Assembly (NCBI GenBank): GCA_011087605.1
Contig: JAALLE010000012.1
Location: 1 to 62,401 of the forward strand
Reading direction: 5' to 3'
From: Hyphomicrobiales bacterium
GTDB lineage: Bacteria; Pseudomonadota; Alphaproteobacteria; Rhizobiales; Rhizobiaceae
Length of the DNA: 62,401 nucleotides
Both the position numbers and the translations under genes were made by a program. This document shows, one piece after another, positions 51,671-60,357 of this stretch (positions are counted from its first letter, which is position 1; the number at the start of each line of letters is the position of its first letter). Below the pieces are notes generated by a model. That model made no database searches. It was not told the DNA's origin and saw only the letters and a program-made list of their open reading frames with translations.

Positions 51671-52837
51671 ATGTCAGACAAAATCATGGCTTACCGGCGC
51701 GATAATGGCCGGGTCGGAGTTCGCAACCACGTTATCATTCTGCCGGTTGATGACATTTCAAACGCTGCTTGTGAATCGGTTTCCAACAACATCAAAGGCA
51801 CAATGGCCATCCCACATGCGTATGGCCGCTTGCAATTTGGTGAAGATCTGGACGTGCATTTCCGGACCATCATCGGTACCGGCGCCAATCCGAATGTTGC
51901 AGCCGTTGTGGTGATCGGTATTGAACCCGACTGGACGCAGCGTATCGTCGACGGTATTGCCGAAACCGGCAAGCCCGTATTCGGCATCTCAATTGAACAG
52001 AAAGGCGATCTGGAAACCGTTCGCCAGGCGTCGTGGAAAGCCAAGGAGTTTGTTCACTACGCGTCTGAATTGCAGCGCGAAGAATGCGATATGTCGGAAT
52101 TGTGGATTTCCACAAAATGCGGTGAATCAGACACCACAACCGGTCTGGGTTCCTGCCCAACCGTTGGCAATATGTATGATAAGCTGATCCCACAGGGCAT
52201 TACCGGTTTCTTCGGTGAGACATCGGAAATCACCGGTGCCGAGCACATCTGTAAAGAACGTGCCATCAACGAAGAAGTTGGCGAGCGCTGGCACGCCATG
52301 TGGAAGGCCTATCAGGACGACGTGATTTTTGCCCACCAGACCGATGATCTGTCCGATTCGCAGCCAACAAAAGGCAACATCCTTGGTGGATTGACCACGA
52401 TTGAGGAAAAAGCCCTCGGCAACCTCGAGAAGATCGGCCGGGAGTGCAAATATATCGACATTCTTGAGCCGGCTGAAGCGCCTGCCAAAGGCAAGGGCCT
52501 GTACTTCATGGATTCCTCTTCTGCTGCTGCAGAATGCGTGACCCTGATGGCTGCCGGTGGTGCTGTCATTCACACATTCCCGACAGGGCAGGGCAATGTG
52601 GTCGGAAACCCGATTGTTCCGGTGATCAAGATCACGGCCAACCCACGTACGGTTCGCACAATGGGCGAGCATGTGGATGTTGATGTAACCGGTATCCTGA
52701 CCCGCGAAAAAACCATCGACGAAGCTGGGGACGACCTGATCGCCATGATCAAGCGAACGGCCAATGGCCGTAACACAGCTGCTGAGGCGCTCGGCCACCG
52801 TGAGTTCTCGATGACAAAACTCTATCGCAGTGCGTAA
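51671..52837 (+). CDS. suyB: (R)-sulfolactate sulfo-lyase, large subunit
   Basis: A 388-residue UxaA-family large subunit. It starts [21 protein letters not shown] after three residues and carries [19 protein letters not shown] near 153 and [19 protein letters not shown] near 279 with conserved cysteines. It forms the lyase with SuyA. The pair releases sulfite, which the organism can export or oxidise through the genes of the taurine region. A terminator-like stem follows the gene. It follows suyA by 11 bases in one transcript. Confidence 0.9.
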   Translation: MSDKIMAYRRDNGRVGVRNHVIILPVDDISNAACESVSNNIKGTMAIPHAYGRLQFGEDLDVHFRTIIGTGANPNVAAVVVIGIEPDWTQRIVDGIAETGKPVFGISIEQKGDLETVRQASWKAKEFVHYASELQREECDMSELWISTKCGESDTTTGLGSCPTVGNMYDKLIPQGITGFFGETSEITGAEHICKERAINEEVGERWHAMWKAYQDDVIFAHQTDDLSDSQPTKGNILGGLTTIEEKALGNLEKIGRECKYIDILEPAEAPAKGKGLYFMDSSSAAAECVTLMAAGGAVIHTFPTGQGNVVGNPIVPVIKITANPRTVRTMGEHVDVDVTGILTREKTIDEAGDDLIAMIKRTANGRNTAAEALGHREFSMTKLYRSA

Positions 52838-52864
52838 TTCCGCTTCGCGATAGGACAATCAGGG

Positions 52865-52892
52865 CCCGGTGTGAAAACACCGGGTCTTTTTT
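52865..52892 (+). terminator. Terminator-like hairpin between suyB and slcC
   Basis: CCCGGTGT (52865-52872), loop GAAA, ACACCGGG (52877-52884), then TCTTTTTT. The eight-base-pair GC-rich stem and U run look like a terminator or attenuator inside the operon. It is 20 bases before the slcC start, so slcC and later genes may be expressed at a lower level or from another promoter. Confidence 0.85.
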
Positions 52893-52911
52893 ATGAATTT
52901 TTGGAGGCGAT

Positions 52912-53844
52912 ATGGCCGAAATCATCGTGACAGAATTTATGGACGAGGCAGCTGTGGATCGTATGGGCGTGAATCATGACTGCATTTACGATCCATCCCT
53001 GGTGGACAATCCTGAAAAATTGATCGAATTGCTCCCGGATGCGCGCGCATTGGTGGTGCGCAACCGAACCCAGGTGCGGGGCGATCTGCTGGAAGCAGGC
53101 GGCAAGCTTGAATGTGTTGGTCGTCTCGGGGTTGGTCTTGATAATATTGATGTAGAAGCCTGCACGGCGCGTGGCATCGATGTTTATCCGGCAACCGGTG
53201 CCAATGATCTGTCGGTGGCGGAATATGTGATCACCACCGCGCAGGCCCTGTTGCGCGACGCCTATCTTGGTTCGGCTTCGGTGATTGCCGGAGACTGGCC
53301 GAGAACGTCGATGATTGGCCGGGAGATGTCGGGTCGGGTGATGGGCCTGATCGGATATGGCTCCATTGCCCGTGAAGTTGCCAGCCGGGCGCAGGCAATG
53401 GGCATGACAACAGCAGCCTACGATCCTTATCTGCCGGCAGGCGATGCGGCATGGGGTAACACGTCAAATATGTCACTGGAAAAGCTGGCTGCCGTTGCAG
53501 ATATTATCAGTCTGCATGTTCCGCTGACGGACTCGACCCGACATCTGGTGAATGCCGAATTTCTGAAGTCGATGAAGTCAGATGCCATTGTCATCAATGC
53601 GGCGCGTGGTGGTGTGGTTGACGATACAGCACTCGCCGCAGCAATCGCTGCAGGTGAGATCGGAGGCGGGGCTTTGGATGTGTTTGAGACCGAACCATTG
53701 ACCGCTGAGGCCGGACATAAATTCGCCAATTTGAACAATTTCATTGCAACGCCGCATATTGCCGGTGTGACGGCGGAATCAAATATTCGCGTCAGCCACT
53801 TGATTGCCGATAAAGTGCTTGAGAAACTCACTGTAACTTCCTGA
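52912..53844 (+). CDS. slcC: (S)-sulfolactate dehydrogenase (D-2-hydroxyacid dehydrogenase family)
   Basis: A 310-residue NAD-dependent D-isomer-specific 2-hydroxyacid dehydrogenase. GRLGVGLDNIDVEA is near residue 69, the nucleotide-binding GLIGYGSIAREVA near 145 and INAARGGVVDDTALAAAI near 228, and the catalytic His lies in TPHIAGVTAESN near 283. The position after suyAB and before comC identifies it as SlcC, which oxidises (S)-sulfolactate to 3-sulfopyruvate. TTGGAGG precedes the ATG. Confidence 0.87.
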   Translation: MAEIIVTEFMDEAAVDRMGVNHDCIYDPSLVDNPEKLIELLPDARALVVRNRTQVRGDLLEAGGKLECVGRLGVGLDNIDVEACTARGIDVYPATGANDLSVAEYVITTAQALLRDAYLGSASVIAGDWPRTSMIGREMSGRVMGLIGYGSIAREVASRAQAMGMTTAAYDPYLPAGDAAWGNTSNMSLEKLAAVADIISLHVPLTDSTRHLVNAEFLKSMKSDAIVINAARGGVVDDTALAAAIAAGEIGGGALDVFETEPLTAEAGHKFANLNNFIATPHIAGVTAESNIRVSHLIADKVLEKLTVTS

Positions 53845-53859
53845 TCCCGAGTCGATAAT

Positions 53860-54858
53860 ATGGATACATTCACCGCCGACCAAATTCACGCGTTGGTGCG
53901 TGACGCGTTTATTCGCTGCAATACGTCTAGCGCTAATGCTGAAAGCGTTGCCAGCGCTTTGGTGGCAGCTGAACTTGCCGGTCAATCCGGCCACGGTCTG
54001 CGCCGTGTCACCAGCTATTGCGCCCAGGCTTTGACCGGCAAAGTGGATGGCCACGCCAAACCAAGCTTTGAAAAACCTGCAGCTTCGACCTTGAAAATCG
54101 ATGCGGCAAATGGATTTGCCTATCCGGCACTTGATGCGATGCAGGCCCAATTGCCGAAAATGGCGCAAGACAATGGCATTGCCATAGCAGGCATATCCCG
54201 GTCGCATCACTGCGGCGTTGCCGGTGTCGTTGTTGAAAAACTGGCCAATCAGGGTCTGGTTGCGCTGCTTTTTGCAAATACGCCTGCGGCGATGGCGCCA
54301 TGGGGAGGCACCAGCGCTTTATTCGGTACCAATCCGATCGCATTTGCAGCGCCGCAGACCGGTGGTGATCCGATAGTTGTTGATGTCTCGCTGTCGAAAG
54401 TTGCGCGTGGCAAGATCATGGCGGCGAAGCAAAAAGGGGAAAATATCCCGGAAGGCTGGGCGCTTGGTCCCGATGGGGAACCGGCAACCGATCCGACTGT
54501 CGCGCTGCAGGGAACAATGGTACCCTTGGGGGATGCAAAGGGCACAGCCCTGGCTTTGATGGTGGAGATTATGGCGGCCAGCCTGATAGGTGCCAATACG
54601 GCAGATAAAGCAAGTTCGTTTTTTGATGCGGAAGGGGCGCCTCCCGGTGTCGGGCAGACGATTATTGCAATTGATCCATCCAAGATTGGCGGACCAGCGG
54701 CGATAGACCGGATTGCCGATATGGCCGCCAGCATTGAGGCCCAGTCGGGAGCGCGGGTACCGGGGCAGCAGCGTCAAAAGTTGCGGCAAGAACTGCTGGC
54801 AAACGGTATTTCTGTGCCAGCCGATCTGCTGGCCGAAATAGAGGCATTGGGCAAATGA
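53860..54858 (+). CDS. comC: (R)-sulfolactate dehydrogenase (malate/L-lactate dehydrogenase type 2)
   Basis: A 332-residue protein of the Ldh/MDH type 2 family. SGHGLRRVTSYCA lies near residue 46, GISRSHHCGVAGVVVEKLA near 110 with the catalytic His and TSALFGTNPIAFAAP near 148. ComC reduces 3-sulfopyruvate to (R)-sulfolactate, so SlcC and ComC together convert the S to the R form that SuyAB can cleave. Its stop overlaps the next start (ATGA). The start lies 16 bases after slcC. Confidence 0.87.
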   Translation: MDTFTADQIHALVRDAFIRCNTSSANAESVASALVAAELAGQSGHGLRRVTSYCAQALTGKVDGHAKPSFEKPAASTLKIDAANGFAYPALDAMQAQLPKMAQDNGIAIAGISRSHHCGVAGVVVEKLANQGLVALLFANTPAAMAPWGGTSALFGTNPIAFAAPQTGGDPIVVDVSLSKVARGKIMAAKQKGENIPEGWALGPDGEPATDPTVALQGTMVPLGDAKGTALALMVEIMAASLIGANTADKASSFFDAEGAPPGVGQTIIAIDPSKIGGPAAIDRIADMAASIEAQSGARVPGQQRQKLRQELLANGISVPADLLAEIEALGK

Positions 54859-56069
54859 AACAGGGCGTGGTCATCGTCGGAGGTGGCCAGGCCGCCGCGT
54901 CCGCTGCAGCAAAGCTCCGCGAGTTGGACGGTGACGTAAAAATCACCCTGATATGCGGTGAACCCGTATTGCCCTACCAGCGTCCACCGCTGTCGAAAAA
55001 ATACCTGTCCGGTGAAATGCCGCTGGACCGCTTGATTCTGCGCCCTCAGGACTGGTTTGATCAGCAGAATATTAACGTGCAGTGCGACCAGTTTGTCACT
55101 TCACTGGATCGCGACAACAAACAGGCTGTTCTGGCCGATGGGGTGCGCATTGGATATGACAAGCTGTTGCTGACGACAGGATCGAAGGCGCGTTTGCTGC
55201 CCGATGCGTCCGGCGCAAATGCGCAAGGCGTTCATTATCTGCGAGCCGCCATTCACGCCGATAATATGCGTCCCATCCTGCAGGCAGGGCGCAAACTCGT
55301 CGTAATCGGTGGCGGCTATATTGGGCTGGAAGTGTCCGCGGTTGCCGCGCAGATGGGTATGGATGTAACCGTTGTTGAACTTGCCGATCGGATTTTGCAA
55401 CGGGTTGCAGCACCTCAAACGTCAGATTTTTTTCGCCAGTTGCACACCGCCAACGGGGTCAGGATTCTGGAATCCACCGGACTCGACAAAATTGTTTCCG
55501 AAAATGGCAGGTCCACAGGTGTGGCGGTTGCTGGTGGTGATGTCATCGACGCGGATATGGTGCTGGTGGGGATTGGCGTGCTGCCGCAGACCGAGCTTGC
55601 TGAAGCAAGCGGATTGACCGTCGAAAATGGCATATTGGTCGACACTTTGTGCCGAACTTCCGATCCCGACATATATGCCGCAGGCGACTGTACGAGTTTC
55701 AGTTACAACGGGGCAAATATCCGGTTGGAATCCGTGTCAAACGCCATTCATCAGGCTGAAATTGCGGCGCAAAACATCTTGGGGAACGATTTGAACTATA
55801 TTGCAACGCCCTGGTTCTGGTCAGATCAATATGATGTCAAACTGCAGATTGCCGGGTTGAATATGGGCTATGATCACACGCTGGTGCGGCCCGGAAAACG
55901 CGAAGGCAGTCAATCGGTCTGGTATTATCGGGGTGACACATTGCTGGCGGTCGACGCGATGAATGATGCGCCGTCTTTCATGATGGCAAGGCGCATTCTG
56001 GAGGCCGGAAAATCCGTGCCGAAATCTGCTGCTGCCGACGGGCAAACCAATTTGAAAGACTGGATTTGA
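54855..56069 (+). CDS. FAD-dependent ferredoxin reductase-like oxidoreductase
   Basis: A 404-residue pyridine nucleotide-disulfide-type flavoprotein of the putidaredoxin/rhodocoxin reductase class. FAD-binding VVIVGGGQAAASAAAKLR is near residue 5, LPYQRPPLSKKYLSG near 38, NAD-binding VVIGGGYIGLEVSAVAAQMG near 150 and IYAAGDCTSF near 273 are clear. Such enzymes pass NADH electrons to a ferredoxin or Rieske protein. No ferredoxin, oxygenase or P450 gene lies nearby, so the partner is unknown. It overlaps comC by four bases and so belongs to the sulfolactate transcript. Confidence 0.86.
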   Translation: MKQGVVIVGGGQAAASAAAKLRELDGDVKITLICGEPVLPYQRPPLSKKYLSGEMPLDRLILRPQDWFDQQNINVQCDQFVTSLDRDNKQAVLADGVRIGYDKLLLTTGSKARLLPDASGANAQGVHYLRAAIHADNMRPILQAGRKLVVIGGGYIGLEVSAVAAQMGMDVTVVELADRILQRVAAPQTSDFFRQLHTANGVRILESTGLDKIVSENGRSTGVAVAGGDVIDADMVLVGIGVLPQTELAEASGLTVENGILVDTLCRTSDPDIYAAGDCTSFSYNGANIRLESVSNAIHQAEIAAQNILGNDLNYIATPWFWSDQYDVKLQIAGLNMGYDHTLVRPGKREGSQSVWYYRGDTLLAVDAMNDAPSFMMARRILEAGKSVPKSAAADGQTNLKDWI

Positions 56070-56072
56070 ACC

Positions 56073-57521
56073 TTGAAATCAAATCGACCGGAAATCACCT
56101 TTAGCGGGTCTGATCTGTGCGCGAAATCTGCGCTGGAAGTTGTTGACCTGTTGCGCAGCAAACAGGTGTCACCTGAGGAACTCATTGCCGCGAGCGAAAA
56201 TCGCACTGCGCAGGTTGATGAGCCTGTGAACGCCATGGTCACACAATGTTATGATCGGGCACGGGAAAGAGTTGCCGGATTGGGTGAGCTCGACGACAAA
56301 GCGCCCGGTTGGCTTGCAGGCCTGCCGGTCGGAATCAAGGACCTGTCGGCAGTATCTGGCGTGCGCATGACCAAGGGAACACTGGGTTTGAAGGACCATG
56401 TGCCCAGCATTAACGATCCAATTGTCGATATTCTGGAAAACCGGGGAGCGCTGGTGGTTGGCAAGACCAACACGCCGGAACTGGGTGCCGGGGCCAACAC
56501 GTTTAATGCGGTGTTCGGGTCTACCCGAAACCCCTGGGACACACGCAAAAGCGCCGGTGGGTCGTCGGGCGGTGCAGCCGCGACGCTGGCAACCGGCGAG
56601 GTCTGGCTCAGTCATGGATCAGACCTTGCAGGTAGTTTGCGTACTCCCGGTGCTTATTGTGGTGTGGTTGGCATGAGACCATCGCCGGGACGGGCGCTGG
56701 GTGGGTCTGCGCTAATTGGGTTTGCCAATGAAGGCCTGCAGGGGCCGATGGCGCGCTCGGTGGCGGATTGTGCCCTGTTTCTTGATGCCATGTGCGGTTA
56801 TGACGACCGAGCACCGCTCAGCTTGCTGGCCCCGGACCAGCCTTTTCAGCAGGCCATACAACGGGCCAGCCCGAAAGTGAAAATTGCCTATGCCCCCACG
56901 CTTGATGGGTTTGCAGAGGTGGAACCGGAAATTGAAGAGATCATGCGCTCAGCGCTCACCCAAATGCAGGGGCAGGGCGCTCAGATCGATGAAGCCTGTC
57001 CTTCCTTGAAAGGTCTGAATGACACATATGTCACCCTGCGCGGGCTGACATGGGCGACGCTGGCGGGGCGGGCACCGCAAAAATTGCAGCGCCATTACAA
57101 GAAAACCCTCGCAGACAATATTCAGGTTGGCAGAAATCTGACCGTTGATCAGGTGATGGATGCCAATCTTAACCGCATGGCACTCTATGACCGGATGCGG
57201 CTTTTCCTTAAAAACCACGATGCTCTGGCCTGCGCGGTGGTTGGTATTGAACCAACACTTGTGGAACAGGAATATCCCACGATGATCAATGGCCAGGAGA
57301 TGGAAGATTATATCGACTGGCTCAAACCATCGTTTCTTGCCACCACAGCCGGACTTCCCGCTATATCGGTGCCCTGCGGATTTACAAAATCCGGAATGCC
57401 GGTGGGCATTCAACTGATTGGGCCGCCGCGTGGTGATGCAAAAGTTTTGTCCGTGGCGCGGGCGTTGGAGCAGGTGCTTGATCTTGGTTGCGGACCCATC
57501 GACCCCATTGTGAGGCATTGA
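56073..57521 (+). CDS. Amidase signature family hydrolase
   Basis: A 482-residue amidase. The Ser-cisSer-Lys triad is visible: Lys in PVGIKDLSAVSG near residue 88, cis-Ser in AGGSSGGAAATLATGEVW near 165 and the nucleophile Ser in HGSDLAGSLRTPGAYCG near 185. It should hydrolyse a carboxamide. The start is TTG at 56073, four bases after the reductase stop; no ATG fits the family N-terminus (LCAKSALEVVDLL). Within a sulfolactate transcript it might release a sulfonate from an amide. The substrate is unknown. Confidence 0.85.
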   Translation: MKSNRPEITFSGSDLCAKSALEVVDLLRSKQVSPEELIAASENRTAQVDEPVNAMVTQCYDRARERVAGLGELDDKAPGWLAGLPVGIKDLSAVSGVRMTKGTLGLKDHVPSINDPIVDILENRGALVVGKTNTPELGAGANTFNAVFGSTRNPWDTRKSAGGSSGGAAATLATGEVWLSHGSDLAGSLRTPGAYCGVVGMRPSPGRALGGSALIGFANEGLQGPMARSVADCALFLDAMCGYDDRAPLSLLAPDQPFQQAIQRASPKVKIAYAPTLDGFAEVEPEIEEIMRSALTQMQGQGAQIDEACPSLKGLNDTYVTLRGLTWATLAGRAPQKLQRHYKKTLADNIQVGRNLTVDQVMDANLNRMALYDRMRLFLKNHDALACAVVGIEPTLVEQEYPTMINGQEMEDYIDWLKPSFLATTAGLPAISVPCGFTKSGMPVGIQLIGPPRGDAKVLSVARALEQVLDLGCGPIDPIVRH

Positions 57522-57574
57522 AAATCGTGCCGGGCGAAAATCAACTGAACATTCAGCGCAGTTCCAACCGGGTG

Positions 57575-59110
57575 ATGAATCTGGGCCATTTTCTGACCCA
57601 GTCGGCAAATCGGCTCAAAGACAGTCCGGCTCTGATACGGGGCGATCATTCGGTCAGTTTTGGCGAACTCAACCGGCGGGTGAACAGTGCCTGTCGTGCG
57701 CTTCAAGGACTGGGGATCGGCAAGGGAGACCGGATTCTGGTCCAGTCGCGCAACTCATTTGCAATGTTTGAAACCATGTTTGCGGCATTCAGATTGGGAG
57801 CCGTTTGGGTGCCGGTCAATTTTCGCCTGTTGGAAGATGAAGTCGCCTTTATCGCGGAACATTCCGGTGCCAAGGTTTTGGTCTATGATCCGGTGTTCAA
57901 ATCGCATCGCGACGCGGCAAAAAAACAGGGCGAACTGGAGCACGTGATTTCGCTGGGCGAGGCGGATGCAGGTGAATTGGCCTGGAATGAGCTGGTGGTT
58001 GAAGATGTTGTGTATGAAGAATGTGCGGTGGACCACAATGATCCGTGCTGGTTTTTCTTCACGTCAGGCACCACCGGACGACCCAAGGCGGCGGTTCTGA
58101 CCCATGGGCAGATGGGATTTGTGATCACCAATTACCTGGCTGATCTGTTTCCCGGACTTGGCCCGTCTGATGCATCGCTTATCGTGGCACCCCTGTCCCA
58201 TGGCGCCGGTATTCATCAGATCGCGCAGGTTGCCCGGGGTGTTGTCAGCGTTTTTCTGGACGGAGAACGCTTTGATACAGAACAGGTTTTCGCGCTGATT
58301 GAGCGCCACAAGATTACCAATGCATTCACTGTGCCGACTATTCTAAAAACCATGGCTGATAGTGAAGCTGTAGATCGCTACGACCATTCTTCGTTACGCC
58401 ATCTGATTTATGCCGGGTCACCAACCTATCGTGTCGACCAGCAAAAAGCGCTGGAGAAGCTTGGACCCTGTATCGTGCAATATTTTGGACTGGGGGAAGT
58501 GACCGGCAATATCACGGTTCTGCCGAGTTATCTTCACCACATTGACGATGAGATGCAGGGGCATATCGGATCGTGTGGCTATGCCCGCTCCGCCATGCAG
58601 GTTGAAATTCAGGATGCCGAGGGTGCTCGAATGCCAATCGGAGAAACTGGCGAAATCTGTGTCATCGGCCCGGCGGTCTTTTCGGGCTATTACGACAATC
58701 CGCAAGCCAATGAAAAAGCCTTTCGAAATGGCTGGTTCCGCACCGGCGACCGAGGCCATATGGACGAACAGGGTTTCGTCTATATCACGGGCCGCGAAAG
58801 CGACATGTATATTTCCGGCGGTTCCAACATCTATCCGCGCGAAATCGAAGAGAAAATAATGCAGCACCCACAGGTGCGCGAATGCGCCATTGTCGGCATG
58901 CCTGATCCGAAATGGGGTGAGGTCGGGGCGCTCGCACTGGTTGCAGAAAGCGATCTGGACCTGGATGAATTCACCGCCTGGATGGCGAGCAAGATTGCCA
59001 GTTACAAGCTGCCGCGCCGCGTTGAATTGTTTGAGCAATTGCCGACAAGTGGCTATGGAAAGGTGACCAAAATTCTGGTCCGCGAAGCCATTTTGGCGCG
59101 CGACGAATAG
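57575..59110 (+). CDS. AMP-forming acyl-CoA ligase
   Basis: A 511-residue ANL-superfamily ligase. The P-loop FFTSGTTGRPKAAVLTHGQ starts near residue 160. QYFGLGEVTGNIT lies near 302, where Y-G-x-[GT]-E is usual, GDRGHMDEQGFVYITGRESD near 392 and the catalytic Lys in SGYGKVTKIL near 498. It activates a carboxylate as an AMP ester and CoA thioester. The start is uncertain: ATG 57575 gives MNLGHFL, while GTG 57572 or TTG 57518 (overlapping the amidase stop) are alternatives. The acid substrate is unknown. Confidence 0.85.
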   Translation: MNLGHFLTQSANRLKDSPALIRGDHSVSFGELNRRVNSACRALQGLGIGKGDRILVQSRNSFAMFETMFAAFRLGAVWVPVNFRLLEDEVAFIAEHSGAKVLVYDPVFKSHRDAAKKQGELEHVISLGEADAGELAWNELVVEDVVYEECAVDHNDPCWFFFTSGTTGRPKAAVLTHGQMGFVITNYLADLFPGLGPSDASLIVAPLSHGAGIHQIAQVARGVVSVFLDGERFDTEQVFALIERHKITNAFTVPTILKTMADSEAVDRYDHSSLRHLIYAGSPTYRVDQQKALEKLGPCIVQYFGLGEVTGNITVLPSYLHHIDDEMQGHIGSCGYARSAMQVEIQDAEGARMPIGETGEICVIGPAVFSGYYDNPQANEKAFRNGWFRTGDRGHMDEQGFVYITGRESDMYISGGSNIYPREIEEKIMQHPQVRECAIVGMPDPKWGEVGALALVAESDLDLDEFTAWMASKIASYKLPRRVELFEQLPTSGYGKVTKILVREAILARDE

Positions 59111-59123
59111 CGGGGAAGGCGGC

Positions 59124-60239
59124 ATGGCTGAGTTGAAAACGGGCTTTTATTTCGATGAAAAATGTCTGTGGCACACCGCCGCTGCCCATGCACTGCTGGT
59201 GCCGGTCGGGGGGTGGGTCGAACCGCTGGCTGCCGGGGGGCATGCTGAATCTCCCGAAAGCAAGCGCCGGTTCAAGTCGTTGCTCGATGTGTGTGGACTG
59301 ACTGCGCAGCTGGATGTGCAAAGCGCTGCACCCGCGACGCTGGAAGATTTGCTGCGGGTCCACGGGCGGGACTATCTGGAGCAGTTTCAGCGCCTGTCGG
59401 ATGAAGGGGGAGGTGAACTTGGAACCCGAGCCCCGTTTGGTCCGGGTAGTTTTGACATTGCCTGTCTTTCGGCCGGATTGGCGATGCGTGCCGTCAACGA
59501 CGTGCTGGGGGGAGAAATCAAAAACGCCTATGCCCTGTCGCGACCGCCGGGCCATCATTGCCTGCCCGATGAGGCGATGGGCTTCTGCCTGCTTGCCAAT
59601 ATTGCGATTGCCATCGAAGCAGCCCGGAAAAATCATCAGGTTGAGCGCATTGCGGTTGTTGACTGGGACGTCCACCACGGCAACGGAACGCAGGCCATAT
59701 ATTACGACCGGGATGATGTTCTGACGATCTCCCTTCACATGGAAGGGGGCTTTCCCCCGGGTCTGTCCGCCGCTGACATGCGCGGCGAGGGAGCCGGATT
59801 GGGTGCAAATTTGAATATCCCGCTGCTACCCGGTGCCGGGCAGGTGGCTTATCTGGCAGCGTTTGAAAAACTGGTAATGCCAAAACTCAAAGACTATCGG
59901 CCGGACTTGATCATTGTCGCCTCAGGATTCGACGCCAACGGATTTGATCCCCTGTCGAGAACACTGGCTCATTCGGGTACATTTGCCGACATGACCCAGA
60001 TGATCATGGCGGTGGCTGATGAGTTATGCCAATCGCGGCTGGTTTTGGTCCATGAAGGCGGATATGCCGAGGCTGTTGTGCCGTTTTGCGGAATTGCAGT
60101 GATGGAAAGTCTATCGGGCATAAAAACCGAAGTTGAAGACCCCTTCAGAACACTGCTGGAGGGTCGGCAGCCGCCACAGGTGCTGACTGATCTGCAACTG
60201 AAGCTGATCGATGAACAGGCGGCTGCTGCCGGATTTTAA
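59124..60239 (+). CDS. Histone deacetylase-fold amidohydrolase
   Basis: A 371-residue class II HDAC-like protein. SRPPGHHCLPDEAMGFC lies near residue 138 with the catalytic His pair. Zinc ligands are in VVDWDVHHGNGTQ near 178, and an Asp lies in SGFDANGFDPLS near 265. GGYAEAVVPFC near 312 completes the site. Bacterial members remove acetyl groups from polyamines or other amines. The start has GGGGAAGGCGGC before it. In the operon with an amidase and a CoA-ligase, a deacetylation step in a catabolic pathway is plausible (inference). Confidence 0.87.
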   Translation: MAELKTGFYFDEKCLWHTAAAHALLVPVGGWVEPLAAGGHAESPESKRRFKSLLDVCGLTAQLDVQSAAPATLEDLLRVHGRDYLEQFQRLSDEGGGELGTRAPFGPGSFDIACLSAGLAMRAVNDVLGGEIKNAYALSRPPGHHCLPDEAMGFCLLANIAIAIEAARKNHQVERIAVVDWDVHHGNGTQAIYYDRDDVLTISLHMEGGFPPGLSAADMRGEGAGLGANLNIPLLPGAGQVAYLAAFEKLVMPKLKDYRPDLIIVASGFDANGFDPLSRTLAHSGTFADMTQMIMAVADELCQSRLVLVHEGGYAEAVVPFCGIAVMESLSGIKTEVEDPFRTLLEGRQPPQVLTDLQLKLIDEQAAAAGF

Positions 60240-60324
60240 CCATTTGATTGCCAAGTTGCACATCTGAATTATCTGGTAACTTAATCATCACGTCTGAAAG
60301 CTAAGTTTCCCCCAAGGCAACAAT

Positions 60325-60341
60325 GTCGATTGTGGATCGAC
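60325..60341. promoter_or_regulatory. Small inverted repeat before the kinase-fold gene
   Basis: GTCGAT (60325-60330) and ATCGAC (60336-60341) flank TGTGG. The short perfect palindrome is 17 bases before the next gene's start and may be an operator, or an RNA hairpin near the ribosome site. Confidence 0.35.
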
Positions 60342-60357
60342 GTATGGGGAATGAAAC

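Noticed and set aside
54855-56069. The flavoprotein reductase as the dedicated redox partner of the P450
   Set aside because: It lies more than 30 kb away in an unrelated transcript and no ferredoxin is beside either gene; the link cannot be supported beyond general class.
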